Of a stretch of 64,000 nucleotides of DNA, positions 17,392-26,519 are shown one piece after another. The notes below the pieces were generated by a model. That model was not told the DNA's origin, did not search any database, and saw nothing but the letters and a program-made list of their open reading frames with translations. This stretch comes from an uncultured Bacteroidales bacterium (GTDB lineage: Bacteria > Bacteroidota > Bacteroidia > Bacteroidales > Paludibacteraceae). Within the stretch, counting starts at the first letter, position 1, and every line of letters begins with the position of its first letter. The stretch covers positions 1 to 64,000 of the forward strand of contig CADCEV010000012.1 of assembly GCA_902800525.1 (NCBI GenBank), read 5' to 3'. Position numbers and translations under genes: made by a program.

Positions 17392-20082
17392 ATGAAAAAA
17401 CAAATCTTAAAAACTATGCTTTGCGGTCTTCTGTTGATGCCGTTCATGGGCGCACAAGCACAAAGCACTGTTCAGGACGGTCAATCGACCGAAGGTAAAG
17501 ATTTCTGGGTAACCTTCATGCAAGCCGACCAAAAAACGAGTGACAAAGCTCCTCTCTCTTATGCAGGCGGCAAATACAACCCGATGGAGTTATCGCTGTC
17601 TATTTCTTCCCGCGAAGATTGCGAAGTAACTATTGAAAATCCTTTCACCGGTTACAAACAAACAGTAGATGTCAAGGCCGATAAAATGACACTGGTGGAG
17701 TTATATAACGGTATTCCAGTGACAACCCCTGCCCGTGAGGAGATGACCACCACCGGAAAAGTGTGTTATGCAGTTAACTCCGAGGAAGTAGATACCTGCG
17801 CTCTTCACGTCACGGCAACCGCTAATATTGCGCTTTTTGCGACGAACTACAAGAAAGCCACATTCGATGCGACCAACGTGCTTCCTACTCCTTCGTTGCT
17901 CAAAGATTACGTTATACAGACCTATACTCCTTCCGATCACGGCGGTACGGCGCAAGGTACGCACTTTGCTATTATCGCCACTGAGGACAATACCACCGTT
18001 TGGTACACACCTTCCGTGCTGACCCCAAAATACAACGAATACCGTACTTATCTGAATAATAAGAACGACCCGTTTGCCGATCCCGAGCAAGTAAAAGAAG
18101 ACTCCATCAAATGGAGCGGTTTCGTTATTGGCGAGCACACGGATTCCGTAGTGCTGCAAAAGGGTCAAGTTTATTATGTTTGGACCGGTGAAGGCGAAGG
18201 AGAGGACTACGACTTGAGCGGAACGGTAGTCAAAGCAAACAAGAATATTGCCGTGTTCCAAGGAAGCCCGCACCTCAATATCCCGTATAAGAAAAAACAA
18301 CGTGACCATATTTTTTCACAAGCTATGCCGACCCAATATTGGGGAAACACGTTCGTGCTGACCGCTTCCGCATCCCGTCCGGCGGACATCATCCGTATCA
18401 TGGCGCTGAATGACGAAACGGAAGTGCGAGTTAACGGAAACTTAGTGCATACCTTTGATTTTGCTACGGAGAAGAAACATTTCTGGGAGTTTGAAATAGG
18501 TACAAACGGCACTTATGCCAAAGACGGCAGTTGTGTTGTCACGACTTCCTGCCCCTGTGCTACCCACTTGTTTATCGTGTCGCAAGAGTATTATTCCAAG
18601 ACCGACGGCGACCCGGCTATGCTTTGGATCAACCCCATCGAGCAACAGATTGATCAGATTACTTTTGCTACTTATGCCAGTAGTAATGGTACCACCAGCC
18701 ATTATGTGAATATCGTTACCGATCAACCGAACACCATTACGTTGGACGGTTCGTCTATCGGGTCTGATTTCAAGCAAGTTAGCGGTTCGGACACCTATTA
18801 CTACGCACAGAAATCGCTGGGCAGCACAGCCACATCCCACACGCTGAAGAGCGATGGCGCTAATTTTATCGCCCACGTGTATGGTTTTACAGCGAATGAG
18901 TCTTACGGCTATTCCGCCGGAGGTGCCACCAAGCCGCTGACGCAATATATCACCATCAACGGTCAGATCTTCACACCGGATTCGAAAAACATCCTCTGCG
19001 GCGATGACACCATTCGTTTCGCTTGTCACCCGGACTACGAGTACGAAAAGATAGAATGGTATTTCGGAGACGGCACATCGAACTTGGAGAACAAAGACTC
19101 CGTTCCTCATGAGTACGAGATAGCCGGTGTTTACAATGCATATGTGCTGATTTACAGAAACAGTACGAACGTCTGTGTCGGTCAAAACGCCATAGACAGT
19201 ATTCCTATCACCGTGAATATCGGTAACTACAAAGTAAATATCAAAGAAGAGAAAATGCCGGAGTGTTCCTTGGAAGGCGATGAAGTGGATTTCTTGGTAT
19301 TCTTGGACAATCCTGCCGGTGTTTCGTTGACCAATGACAGCGTTCAGTTCACTTTCTCCAAGGCGGCAAAGGATGCCGGTTTCAGTATGGACAAAGTGAA
19401 GATTCAAGGCGACACCTTGCTGATCATCACACTTCCTTCCGGAGCCAAGAACCGCACGCAGTACGACCTGCATCTGCATATCGGCTCTGAATGTCCGAAC
19501 AGTGTATTAGACAAAGACTTAGCTATCACACCGACTTTTGACATTCCTGTTTTGGCACAACGTTATAACAACGTGCTCGGTGTGCTGAAAGACTCGTTCC
19601 CGACACAAGAACTGACGAATTTCGTATGGTTCCATGACGGAGACACCGTTCCTAACCAAGAGACTTCGGTGCTCTATCTGGACGAGACAGACCCGAAAAA
19701 CAACGGCGAATACAAAGTTTGCTTTACCATCAAAGAGGAAGGCAAAGCAGATATCAACTATTGCACCTGCCCGATTCAGTTTACAGCCAACAGCAAGCAA
19801 CATGAGTTTGAAGCTAATCCGGACAGCCTGATCGTAACGGCTACATATATCGCAGCCAAGGGCGGCAAGGTGTTTGTCAATATTGATTACAACGGAGAAA
19901 CGAACATCAACTGCTACGCAGAATGGTATGACGTCAGCGGACGCGCTGTAGTGGGAGGCAAATATGAAAACCTGCCCGACGGAGGATGTACCATTGATGC
20001 ACCTGCCACGGAAGGTCTCTACCTGCTCCGTGTTGTGACCGGAAAAGGTACCCGTAGTTTCAAATTTATTGTTAACAACTAA
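17392..20082 (+). CDS. giant secreted protein: IgGFc-binding-like N-domain, PKD, T9SS-like tail
   Basis: 896 residues. Signal peptide (MKKQILKTMLCGLLLMPFMG, cleavage near AQAQ). The segment TEGKDFWVTFMQ, FATNYKKATFDATNVLPTPS, KDYVIQTYTPSDHGG, IIATEDNTTVWYTP and MPTQYWGNTFVL matches the IgGFc-binding (FcGBP N-terminal-like) domain family found in Bacteroidetes surface proteins. A PKD domain (EWYFGDGTS...HEYEIAGVYNAYV) sits around 548-590, and the last 60 residues (AEWYDVSGRAVVGG...GLYLLRVVTGKGTRSFKFIV) resemble a T9SS type A sorting domain. Probably a cell-surface adhesin-like protein. First gene of a cassette with an OmpA protein and a paralogue. Confidence 0.85.
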   Translation: MKKQILKTMLCGLLLMPFMGAQAQSTVQDGQSTEGKDFWVTFMQADQKTSDKAPLSYAGGKYNPMELSLSISSREDCEVTIENPFTGYKQTVDVKADKMTLVELYNGIPVTTPAREEMTTTGKVCYAVNSEEVDTCALHVTATANIALFATNYKKATFDATNVLPTPSLLKDYVIQTYTPSDHGGTAQGTHFAIIATEDNTTVWYTPSVLTPKYNEYRTYLNNKNDPFADPEQVKEDSIKWSGFVIGEHTDSVVLQKGQVYYVWTGEGEGEDYDLSGTVVKANKNIAVFQGSPHLNIPYKKKQRDHIFSQAMPTQYWGNTFVLTASASRPADIIRIMALNDETEVRVNGNLVHTFDFATEKKHFWEFEIGTNGTYAKDGSCVVTTSCPCATHLFIVSQEYYSKTDGDPAMLWINPIEQQIDQITFATYASSNGTTSHYVNIVTDQPNTITLDGSSIGSDFKQVSGSDTYYYAQKSLGSTATSHTLKSDGANFIAHVYGFTANESYGYSAGGATKPLTQYITINGQIFTPDSKNILCGDDTIRFACHPDYEYEKIEWYFGDGTSNLENKDSVPHEYEIAGVYNAYVLIYRNSTNVCVGQNAIDSIPITVNIGNYKVNIKEEKMPECSLEGDEVDFLVFLDNPAGVSLTNDSVQFTFSKAAKDAGFSMDKVKIQGDTLLIITLPSGAKNRTQYDLHLHIGSECPNSVLDKDLAITPTFDIPVLAQRYNNVLGVLKDSFPTQELTNFVWFHDGDTVPNQETSVLYLDETDPKNNGEYKVCFTIKEEGKADINYCTCPIQFTANSKQHEFEANPDSLIVTATYIAAKGGKVFVNIDYNGETNINCYAEWYDVSGRAVVGGKYENLPDGGCTIDAPATEGLYLLRVVTGKGTRSFKFIVNN

Positions 20083-20102
20083 TCGCAAAGGAGGACAGAG
20101 AA

Positions 20103-22418
20103 ATGAAAAACGTATTTTATAACTTATTGATTGCGACAGTTGTACTGAGTTTGAACTGCGCACCGATAGCCGTTTATGCAATGCCGAACCCTGTTCCGGC
20201 TGCTCAAACCGACAAGCAGAAAGCTGCTGAGAAGAAGAAAAAAGAGGCGGAGAAAGCGAAAGCACAAAAGGCGAAAGAGAAGGAAAAAGCAGCCAAGGCA
20301 AAAGAGAAAGAAAAAGCCGCCAAGGAGAAAGCCAAGGCGCAGGCTGATAAGAACAAAGCGAAAGCGCAAGCCGACAAAGAGAAGGCAGCTGCACAGGCTG
20401 AAAAAAACAAAGCCAAAGCGCAAGCTGACAAAGAGAAGGCAGCTGCACAGGCTGAGAAGAACAAAGCCAAAGAGCAGGCTGACAAAGCGAAAGCGGCTGA
20501 GAAAGCGCAGGCTCAGCGTGAGAAAGAAGCTGCCGAGCGCGCCAAAATAGCTGCCCAGAAAGAGGAAGAACGCGCCAAAGCTGCTGCACTAAAAGAGGAA
20601 GAGCGCGCGCGTAAAGAGGCGCAGGAGAAAGAACTGCAAGAGAAACAAGTACGCGAGTATGAGAAACAATTAGCGGAATTGGAGAACCCAAAACCCGAAC
20701 CTGTTTCGTTCTTGAACATCGGTCTTCGTGCCGGTTATTCGGCAATGATGGATAAGTTCCAAGGCTCATACATGGGCGCAGGAACGCTGAATCAGTCGAA
20801 CGCGCTGCAACAACTCAAAGGCGGCGGCGGAGCCGGTATTGACTTCTCATACAGTTTGGCATACCTGCATTTTATGTTTGAGACCGGACTCGATGTGCGT
20901 TTCCTCAATTCGACATCTGCTTACGGTTTTACCGTCAACCGTCCGGACCTCACGTACGGCGCAACGTACAGCTATCTGTTTGACAACCTGGTAGAGAGCC
21001 GTAACATGTTGGGCGTCGGCATTCCTGTCATGTTCGGTGCACAATTCGAGCAGTTCTATTTCCTCTTGGGAGCCAAAGTACACTATAACCTGCCGATGGG
21101 TTACAGCCAGAAGGGCAAATACGACATCGTAGTAAATGACCCGGCGTTGGTAGAGCCTTATGGTATGGGTATTCACGAGATCAACGGTCAGACCAATACC
21201 AAGATCGCATTCAAACAGCCGGACATCAGTCTGGCAGCCGAGATCGGTATCGACCTCGATGATTGGTTGCAAGAAGAACCGGATCCGAAGAAGAACGCCA
21301 AGGTTAAACCGGGTCAGAGACTGCCTTTCGGACGCGAGTATATCCACTATCGTGTGGGGCTGTTCGCAGAGTACGGCGTGCTCAATTCGAACGGTACGCA
21401 GGCAGCTAATCCTACGGATTTCGCAGCCAACGACGTGCTTGTTCAGAAGACCAACACCCTTTTGGCAATGAACGGCAACACGGTGCTCAACAACCTCTTT
21501 GTGGGAGCCAAGTTCACGATCCAGTTCGAGATCCCGGGTAAGAAACCGAGCCAGTTGACACCGCCGGCTTCGTTCGCTTACTACAAAGTGGTGAATGCAG
21601 ACAACCAAGAGCCGATTGAACTCGCATTTGTAGAGACCAAAGAGGCTTCTGGCAAAGTGGCAATGCGCGAGAAACAGATCAAAGCAAAAGGTGCTAAACA
21701 GCGTCACGCACCGGGTCTGTACACCACCAAAGTACGTGCAGAAGGTTATTATGAGGAGACCCAAAGCTTCGAAATCGAGAAAGTGGGTGTTACCAAATAT
21801 GTCACCATCGCTATGCGTCCGCTGCCTGTCTTCCGTGTCCGCGTAACGAACGCAGAGACCGGAGCAGCTATCCCGGCACATATCCAGATCATGCAACGCA
21901 ACGCTACCGAGCCTGCTTACACCCTGGCAACCGACTCTGCCAGCGGTTCTGCACGTACCCGTCTGGATGAGGCATTGCAGTATAACCTCCACATCGAGCA
22001 GATGGGTTACGAAGCAGTAGATATGCAGATTGCGAATGTTGGCGACTCAATGAATATCGCCCTCAAACCGATTAAGAAAGGTGAGGTATTCATTATGAAG
22101 AACATGTTCTTCGCCACCAACAAGACCCGTATTCTGGCGATCTCCGAGGAGTCGCTGCAAGACCTGTATATGTACTTGGAGCGCAACCCGCAGATCCGTA
22201 TCAAGATTGTAGGTCACACCGATAATATTGGTAAAGATGCCGCTAACCAGAAACTGTCCGAAGGTCGTGCTAACGAGGTGAAGAAAGACCTCATCGAGCG
22301 TGGTATAGCCCCGGAGCGTTTGGAGTCTGAAGGTCGCGGAGAAAGTCAGCCGATTGACACCAACGACACCGAAGAAGGACGTCAGAATAACCGTCGTGTA
22401 GAGATCGAGATACTTTAG
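20103..22418 (+). CDS. OmpA-family outer-membrane protein with Lys/Ala/Glu coiled coil
   Basis: 771 residues. After a signal peptide comes a charged heptad-like region (about 37-195) of QADKEKAAAQAEKNKAK-type units, two copies of which are near-exact duplicates (20355-20475). Then an outer-membrane beta-barrel (about 200-490), two Ig/PEGA-like domains (about 495-650) and a peptidoglycan-binding OmpA domain: IKIVGHTDNIGKDAANQKLS, RANEVKKDLIERGI, RVEIEIL. It could clamp the barrel to peptidoglycan, with the coiled coil spanning or regulating. Position between two IgGFc-like secreted proteins, 20 bases after the first, suggests a surface assembly or anchor for them (inference); PorE-like T9SS roles are a possible alternative. 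Confidence 0.87.
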   Translation: MKNVFYNLLIATVVLSLNCAPIAVYAMPNPVPAAQTDKQKAAEKKKKEAEKAKAQKAKEKEKAAKAKEKEKAAKEKAKAQADKNKAKAQADKEKAAAQAEKNKAKAQADKEKAAAQAEKNKAKEQADKAKAAEKAQAQREKEAAERAKIAAQKEEERAKAAALKEEERARKEAQEKELQEKQVREYEKQLAELENPKPEPVSFLNIGLRAGYSAMMDKFQGSYMGAGTLNQSNALQQLKGGGGAGIDFSYSLAYLHFMFETGLDVRFLNSTSAYGFTVNRPDLTYGATYSYLFDNLVESRNMLGVGIPVMFGAQFEQFYFLLGAKVHYNLPMGYSQKGKYDIVVNDPALVEPYGMGIHEINGQTNTKIAFKQPDISLAAEIGIDLDDWLQEEPDPKKNAKVKPGQRLPFGREYIHYRVGLFAEYGVLNSNGTQAANPTDFAANDVLVQKTNTLLAMNGNTVLNNLFVGAKFTIQFEIPGKKPSQLTPPASFAYYKVVNADNQEPIELAFVETKEASGKVAMREKQIKAKGAKQRHAPGLYTTKVRAEGYYEETQSFEIEKVGVTKYVTIAMRPLPVFRVRVTNAETGAAIPAHIQIMQRNATEPAYTLATDSASGSARTRLDEALQYNLHIEQMGYEAVDMQIANVGDSMNIALKPIKKGEVFIMKNMFFATNKTRILAISEESLQDLYMYLERNPQIRIKIVGHTDNIGKDAANQKLSEGRANEVKKDLIERGIAPERLESEGRGESQPIDTNDTEEGRQNNRRVEIEIL

Positions 22419-22545
22419 TGTTGAGAATGACTTATAAGCAGATCGAGATCTTGTAAGGTAAAATACGACATTATAACAGGACCATCACGGGACCATGTCC
22501 CGAGAGAGTTCCGATATAGAACATACGAAGAAACAACAAATGGAT

Positions 22546-25407
22546 ATGAAAAAGCAACTAAAATCATTTTTGCTTATCGTGCTTTTGGTAGGAATGACGA
22601 TCCCCGTTTGGGGTCAAACCTCCACACAAGGTAAGGAATTCTGGGTATCGCTTGTACCCGGTCAATACGCAGAGGGCGATGTACCGAGCAAACAGAAAGC
22701 GAGTGATTCCAACAACAAATTCAAAGCCTATATCGCGATTTCTGCACAAAAAGCTTGTAATGTAAAAATTAGCAACCCAAAAACAGGTTGGTCTTACAAC
22801 GTAGCCGTTAATGCCTATGAATGGAAAGAAATAGGTAAAAACGGCGAAATACCTATAGAACAATGGTACACACCTGATGCGATGCCAACATCTGAACAGG
22901 TCTATAATTTGGGATTGAAAGTAGAATCAACGGAAGATGTATCTGTGTATTGTTCTTTGCGGTGGGGTTTTAGTGCTGATGCAACCAATATACTTCCGAC
23001 TACTGCATTACAGTCAGAATATATCGTGCAAACATACGAAGCAATAAAGCAGGACATAACATTTGATGGAAATAATGCCTCTACTCCTAAAACCGATAAT
23101 AATGATTTTAACGGAGTGCAAAAAAATAGTTTCACTATTCTAGCAGCAGAGGATTGTATAGTTGACATTGAATTATCCGCTCAAACATCTGGCGGCAAAT
23201 CAGGAAAAATTGAAAATATAGCTCTTAAACAGGGGCAAGTGTATCATGTGTTGAGTGCCGTAAACCAATCACTTAGTGGCAGTCGAGTCAAAGCCCGTGA
23301 CGGAAAGAAAATAGCCATCTTTGCCGGTGCTCCTTCTACTCGTGTGCCAAACACTTTCTCTGATCGCGATATGCTATATGAGCAGCTCTTCCCAATTGAT
23401 TATTGGGGTAATAACTTCGTTGTAGCAAGGTCAAAACAAAAAGATGCAAACAGAATCATAATAACTGCCCAAGAGGATAATACAAATATCACTATCTTTG
23501 GTCAATACGACCCGTCCACATCTAAGTTTGAAGATCACACTATCCTTAAAAACTACTCATTAACCTTGGATGCCGGTAAATCCTATGAATTTGAGATGTC
23601 AGCAGGATATGCAGACGACAGATGGGACAAAAAGCGTTCAGCTTTCAAAGGTATTACGGTTATTGATTCTGCCGCATTCATTTCCACATCCTGCCCGTGC
23701 GCTGTCATATCGTACGATGTGGGAAATAAATACGTAAGATCTGATGCTACCGAAGTAGCGAAGAATTCCAGCGGAGATAATTGCGGTGCTCCTGCCATGA
23801 CATGGATTGCTCCAATAGAACAGATGATGACGGATGTAGTATTTGGTGTAATGGGTACGGATGAAACGACCAAGCACTTTATCAATATAATTGCTAACTC
23901 CTCAGATATACAAAACGTAAAACTGAACAATGTAGCACTCGATTCCTATTTCCAACCGGTAGAAAGTAATCCAAGTTACTCATATGCCCGTATCACACTA
24001 AGAGAAACAGTAGCAGACGGTAGCAACCCGTTTTATCATTTGGAGAGTAAGCTCGGTTTTATCGCTACTGTATATGGCAACGGGCACAACGAAAGTTACG
24101 CGTACACAGCTGGTTCCAGTACCGTAAAACGAGGCGTGAAAATCGAGGGTGTTAAGTTTATTGACCAAATGCGCGGAGAAGAACCTTTCTGCGTGGATGA
24201 TGTACTGCAATTCGACCCGAGGGTTAGTACGGATATTATTGACCAAGTAGTGTGGGATTTCGGTGACGGTATCACAGAAACCACTACCATAGATGAAGGC
24301 ATTGTGGCAGAACACCAATACACCACACCGGGCTGGTATGATGTCACCGCATTGATCTCGGCACACAAAGAGTGCCCGCTTTCCACCTATCCGGCGGAAG
24401 AGATTCATTTCTCTTTCTATGTCGCGCGCGCAGACACTTTATATGTAAACCCGGGACATGCCTGTCTCTCACTCGAAGAGCAAGCAACCAAGACCGAGGA
24501 AGAGATAGCCGAACTCCTCTCCACGATGCATAACGACACCTTGAACAAAGATACGCGTGAGAACTGCTACGACCCCGTTTTCATTCAACCAACGGTATAT
24601 GGCATTGACACGTACCGCGAGTTTGAAGAGCGCGCCGTACGAGACAGCGTACAAATCGGCGACAAATGGTATTACGCGCAACCGGGCGTACAGGACATTC
24701 CGGACACTATTCCTAACTCATGGGGATGCGATTCGATCATGTTGTACCACATGCGTATCACCACGAGTCTTGATTTTGCGCTCAATGAACAGAGTGCAGA
24801 GACATGCGAAAAAGAGGATGTGTCTGTTCCTTACACCTATCGGAAAGGCGAAATAGGCGAAGCATGGATGATAGACAAAGCGCACCCCGATAAGCCGTAC
24901 GAGGTAGAGAATTTACCCACCACATTAGGTACCGGCGACATCGTTCTGCCGGCGGCACAACTTAAAGCCGGTAAGTACAATATGGAGTTGTGTCTCGTGG
25001 ATGCTGTCTTTGGGGACACTGTCGTCTGTCCGTTTACGCTGTTAGTGCTCTACCCTGCGGATATCTTCAAGATCAAGTTCGGCAATGTGTTAGCGGTGTA
25101 TAACTCCAAGTACAACGGCGGCTATAACTTCACCGGCTTCCAGTGGTTCATGAACGGCGACACCATCCCCGGTGCAACGCAATCCGTTTATCACTCCGAC
25201 AGCCTCTTTACCGTGGGTGATGAGTTCTACGTGGAGTTGACCGACCAGAATGGTATGAAACTGCAATCTTGTCCGCAAACTCTGACCGCTGCGTCCTCCG
25301 TGAGCGAAAAGAAAGACGTACCGGCAGAGAAGATCCTTCAAGACCGCCATCTCTACATCCGCAAAGATGATGCACTATACGACATCTACGGACAGAGAGT
25401 AAAGTGA
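22546..25407 (+). CDS. giant secreted protein, paralogue of the 17392 product, short C-terminal signature
   Basis: 953 residues from ATG 22546 (MKKQLKSFLLIVLLVGMTIP signal peptide); earlier in-frame starts at 22495 and 22540 add only a polar leader. N-domain: TQGKEFWVSLVPGQY, FSADATNILPTTALQSEYIV, FTILAAEDC and LFPIDYWGNNFVV, the same IgGFc-binding-like pattern as the first gene. A PKD domain (VVWDFGDGITET...HQYTTPGWYDV) lies near 563-605. It ends DRHLYIRKDDALYDIYGQRV(K), a short signature rather than the full tail of its paralogue. The middle third is AT-richer (22900-24100) than the ends, a hint of a different history. Forms the third gene of the cassette. Confidence 0.83.
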   Translation: MKKQLKSFLLIVLLVGMTIPVWGQTSTQGKEFWVSLVPGQYAEGDVPSKQKASDSNNKFKAYIAISAQKACNVKISNPKTGWSYNVAVNAYEWKEIGKNGEIPIEQWYTPDAMPTSEQVYNLGLKVESTEDVSVYCSLRWGFSADATNILPTTALQSEYIVQTYEAIKQDITFDGNNASTPKTDNNDFNGVQKNSFTILAAEDCIVDIELSAQTSGGKSGKIENIALKQGQVYHVLSAVNQSLSGSRVKARDGKKIAIFAGAPSTRVPNTFSDRDMLYEQLFPIDYWGNNFVVARSKQKDANRIIITAQEDNTNITIFGQYDPSTSKFEDHTILKNYSLTLDAGKSYEFEMSAGYADDRWDKKRSAFKGITVIDSAAFISTSCPCAVISYDVGNKYVRSDATEVAKNSSGDNCGAPAMTWIAPIEQMMTDVVFGVMGTDETTKHFINIIANSSDIQNVKLNNVALDSYFQPVESNPSYSYARITLRETVADGSNPFYHLESKLGFIATVYGNGHNESYAYTAGSSTVKRGVKIEGVKFIDQMRGEEPFCVDDVLQFDPRVSTDIIDQVVWDFGDGITETTTIDEGIVAEHQYTTPGWYDVTALISAHKECPLSTYPAEEIHFSFYVARADTLYVNPGHACLSLEEQATKTEEEIAELLSTMHNDTLNKDTRENCYDPVFIQPTVYGIDTYREFEERAVRDSVQIGDKWYYAQPGVQDIPDTIPNSWGCDSIMLYHMRITTSLDFALNEQSAETCEKEDVSVPYTYRKGEIGEAWMIDKAHPDKPYEVENLPTTLGTGDIVLPAAQLKAGKYNMELCLVDAVFGDTVVCPFTLLVLYPADIFKIKFGNVLAVYNSKYNGGYNFTGFQWFMNGDTIPGATQSVYHSDSLFTVGDEFYVELTDQNGMKLQSCPQTLTAASSVSEKKDVPAEKILQDRHLYIRKDDALYDIYGQRVK

Positions 25408-26123
25408 TTGGTGAATTGATGAAAGAATTTATTCGAAATAACGCAGTCTTTATAGGTCTAAGCCTGATGCTCATAGCGGCATTGGGCTTAGCCCTTTTAT
25501 GGATGCCCAAAGGCGAGTTGCATCTGCTGCTTTGCGATCGTCATACGCCCGCGCGCGATATATTTTATAGGTATTATACCCAAGTGGCAGAGTGGTTTCC
25601 ATATGTAGTCTGCGTTGCGTTATTGCTCTTCAGCCGCATAGGAGACGGTATATTTGCAACCTCGGCGCTCATTCTATCTGCGCTGACTACGCAACTCTTC
25701 AAACATCTCATCAATGCGCCCCGGCCGCTCACATGGTTTGGTGTCAACATGCCCGATGTACAACTACCTCTCGTAGATGGAGTCCGGATGAATTACTGGT
25801 TTTCCTTTCCTTCCGGTCACACCACCTCCTTTTTCGCACTTTTCTTTGTGCTCTGTATCATCGTGACCAACTATCTTGCGTCCAACAACGCAGGCGATCT
25901 GACAGCAAAGCGGTCTAACAGCGTCAGCGGTCTTCTTCAAGCACTGCTTTTTATGTTGGCAACTTTAGGTGCATATAGCCGCATTTATTTGAGCCAACAT
26001 TTCGCCGCGGACGTTTTTGCGGGGGTTGTAGTCGGAGTCGGCATAACGATCTGTTGCCATGTTCTATTTTGCCGTTTTGAAGATCGAAAATGGTACAATT
26101 ATCGCCTTTTCAAAAAAAAATGA
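25404..26123 (+). CDS. membrane phosphatase, PAP2 family
   Basis: 239 residues, about six membrane helices. The three PAP2 motifs are intact: KHLINAPRP, PSGHT and SRIYLSQHFAADVFAG. Such enzymes act on undecaprenyl pyrophosphate, phosphatidic acid or lipid A phosphates at the periplasmic face. The GTG start at 25404 overlaps the stop of the upstream surface gene (GTGA), which suggests translational coupling; ATG 25419 is an alternative start. A link to surface glycan or lipid carriers for the cassette is conceivable but unproven. Confidence 0.9.
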   Translation: MIGELMKEFIRNNAVFIGLSLMLIAALGLALLWMPKGELHLLLCDRHTPARDIFYRYYTQVAEWFPYVVCVALLLFSRIGDGIFATSALILSALTTQLFKHLINAPRPLTWFGVNMPDVQLPLVDGVRMNYWFSFPSGHTTSFFALFFVLCIIVTNYLASNNAGDLTAKRSNSVSGLLQALLFMLATLGAYSRIYLSQHFAADVFAGVVVGVGITICCHVLFCRFEDRKWYNYRLFKKK

Positions 26124-26152
26124 GGGGTAAAGTGCATTTTTTTGCAAAAAAA

Positions 26153-26184
26153 TTTGCATATGTCAAAAAAAAGCAGTACCTTTG
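26153..26184 (+). promoter_or_regulatory. tRNA-Val promoter
   Basis: TTTG (26153-26156), 20 bp containing CATATGTC and an A-run, TACCTTTG (26177-26184). Best match to the window consensus. Confidence 0.8.
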
Positions 26185-26225
26185 CACTCGCTTTTGAAAA
26201 AGAGCTCTAAAGTCGGTAAAACGAC

Positions 26226-26300
26226 GGGCGTTTAGCTCAGCTGGTTTAGAGCATCTGCCTTACAAGCAGAGGGTCTGCGGTTCGAATCCGTAAACGCCCA
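26226..26300 (+). tRNA. tRNA-Val (anticodon TAC)
   Basis: Acceptor GGGCGTT/AACGCCC, D arm GCTC..GAGC, anticodon arm TCTGC-CTTACAA-GCAGA, T arm with TTCGAAT. Discriminator A at 26300; CCA is not encoded. Confidence 0.95.
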
Positions 26301-26307
26301 CACGAAG

Positions 26308-26335
26308 AGGACACCACACAAGGTGTCCTTCTTTG
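26308..26335 (+). terminator. terminator of tRNA-Val
   Basis: Stem AGGACACC / GGTGTCCT with loop acacaa, then TCTTTGTT. Confidence 0.8.
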
Positions 26336-26356
26336 TTGTGGAAGATACATTTGATC

Positions 26357-26393
26357 ACGGTATCTCGTCGGTATCTCGTCGGTGTCTCGTGAT
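26357..26393. repeat. dispersed intergenic repeat, copy 2
   Basis: Tandem acggtatctcgtcggt units ending gtctcgtgat. Nearly identical to 37358-37394; reverse complement of 755-796. Confidence 0.8.
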
Positions 26394-26461
26394 TTATCGT
26401 TCCGTATCTCTCCCGTAAGCGTCTCGTAGATTCCGGGTAAAAAGTATTTTTTGACAAAAAA

Positions 26462-26493
26462 TTTGCATATGTCAAAAAAAAGTTGTAACTTTG
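26462..26493 (+). promoter_or_regulatory. cstA promoter
   Basis: TTTG (26462-26465), 20 bp, TAACTTTG (26486-26493). Leader of roughly 20 bases to the ATG at 26520. Confidence 0.8.
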
Positions 26494-26519
26494 CACCCTA
26501 ATTACAAATCAGGCTAATA

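Noticed and set aside
20176-20550. Lys/Arg-rich plus-strand frame overlapping the OmpA gene
   Set aside because: A frame-shifted shadow of the Lys/Ala/Glu coiled-coil codons; no start context and no stop-free extension beyond that region.
17392-26123. Prophage or integrated element containing the surface cassette
   Set aside because: No integrase, phage structural genes, tRNA-overlapping duplication or att-like repeats; the tRNA-Val at 26226 is intact with its own promoter and no partial copy upstream.
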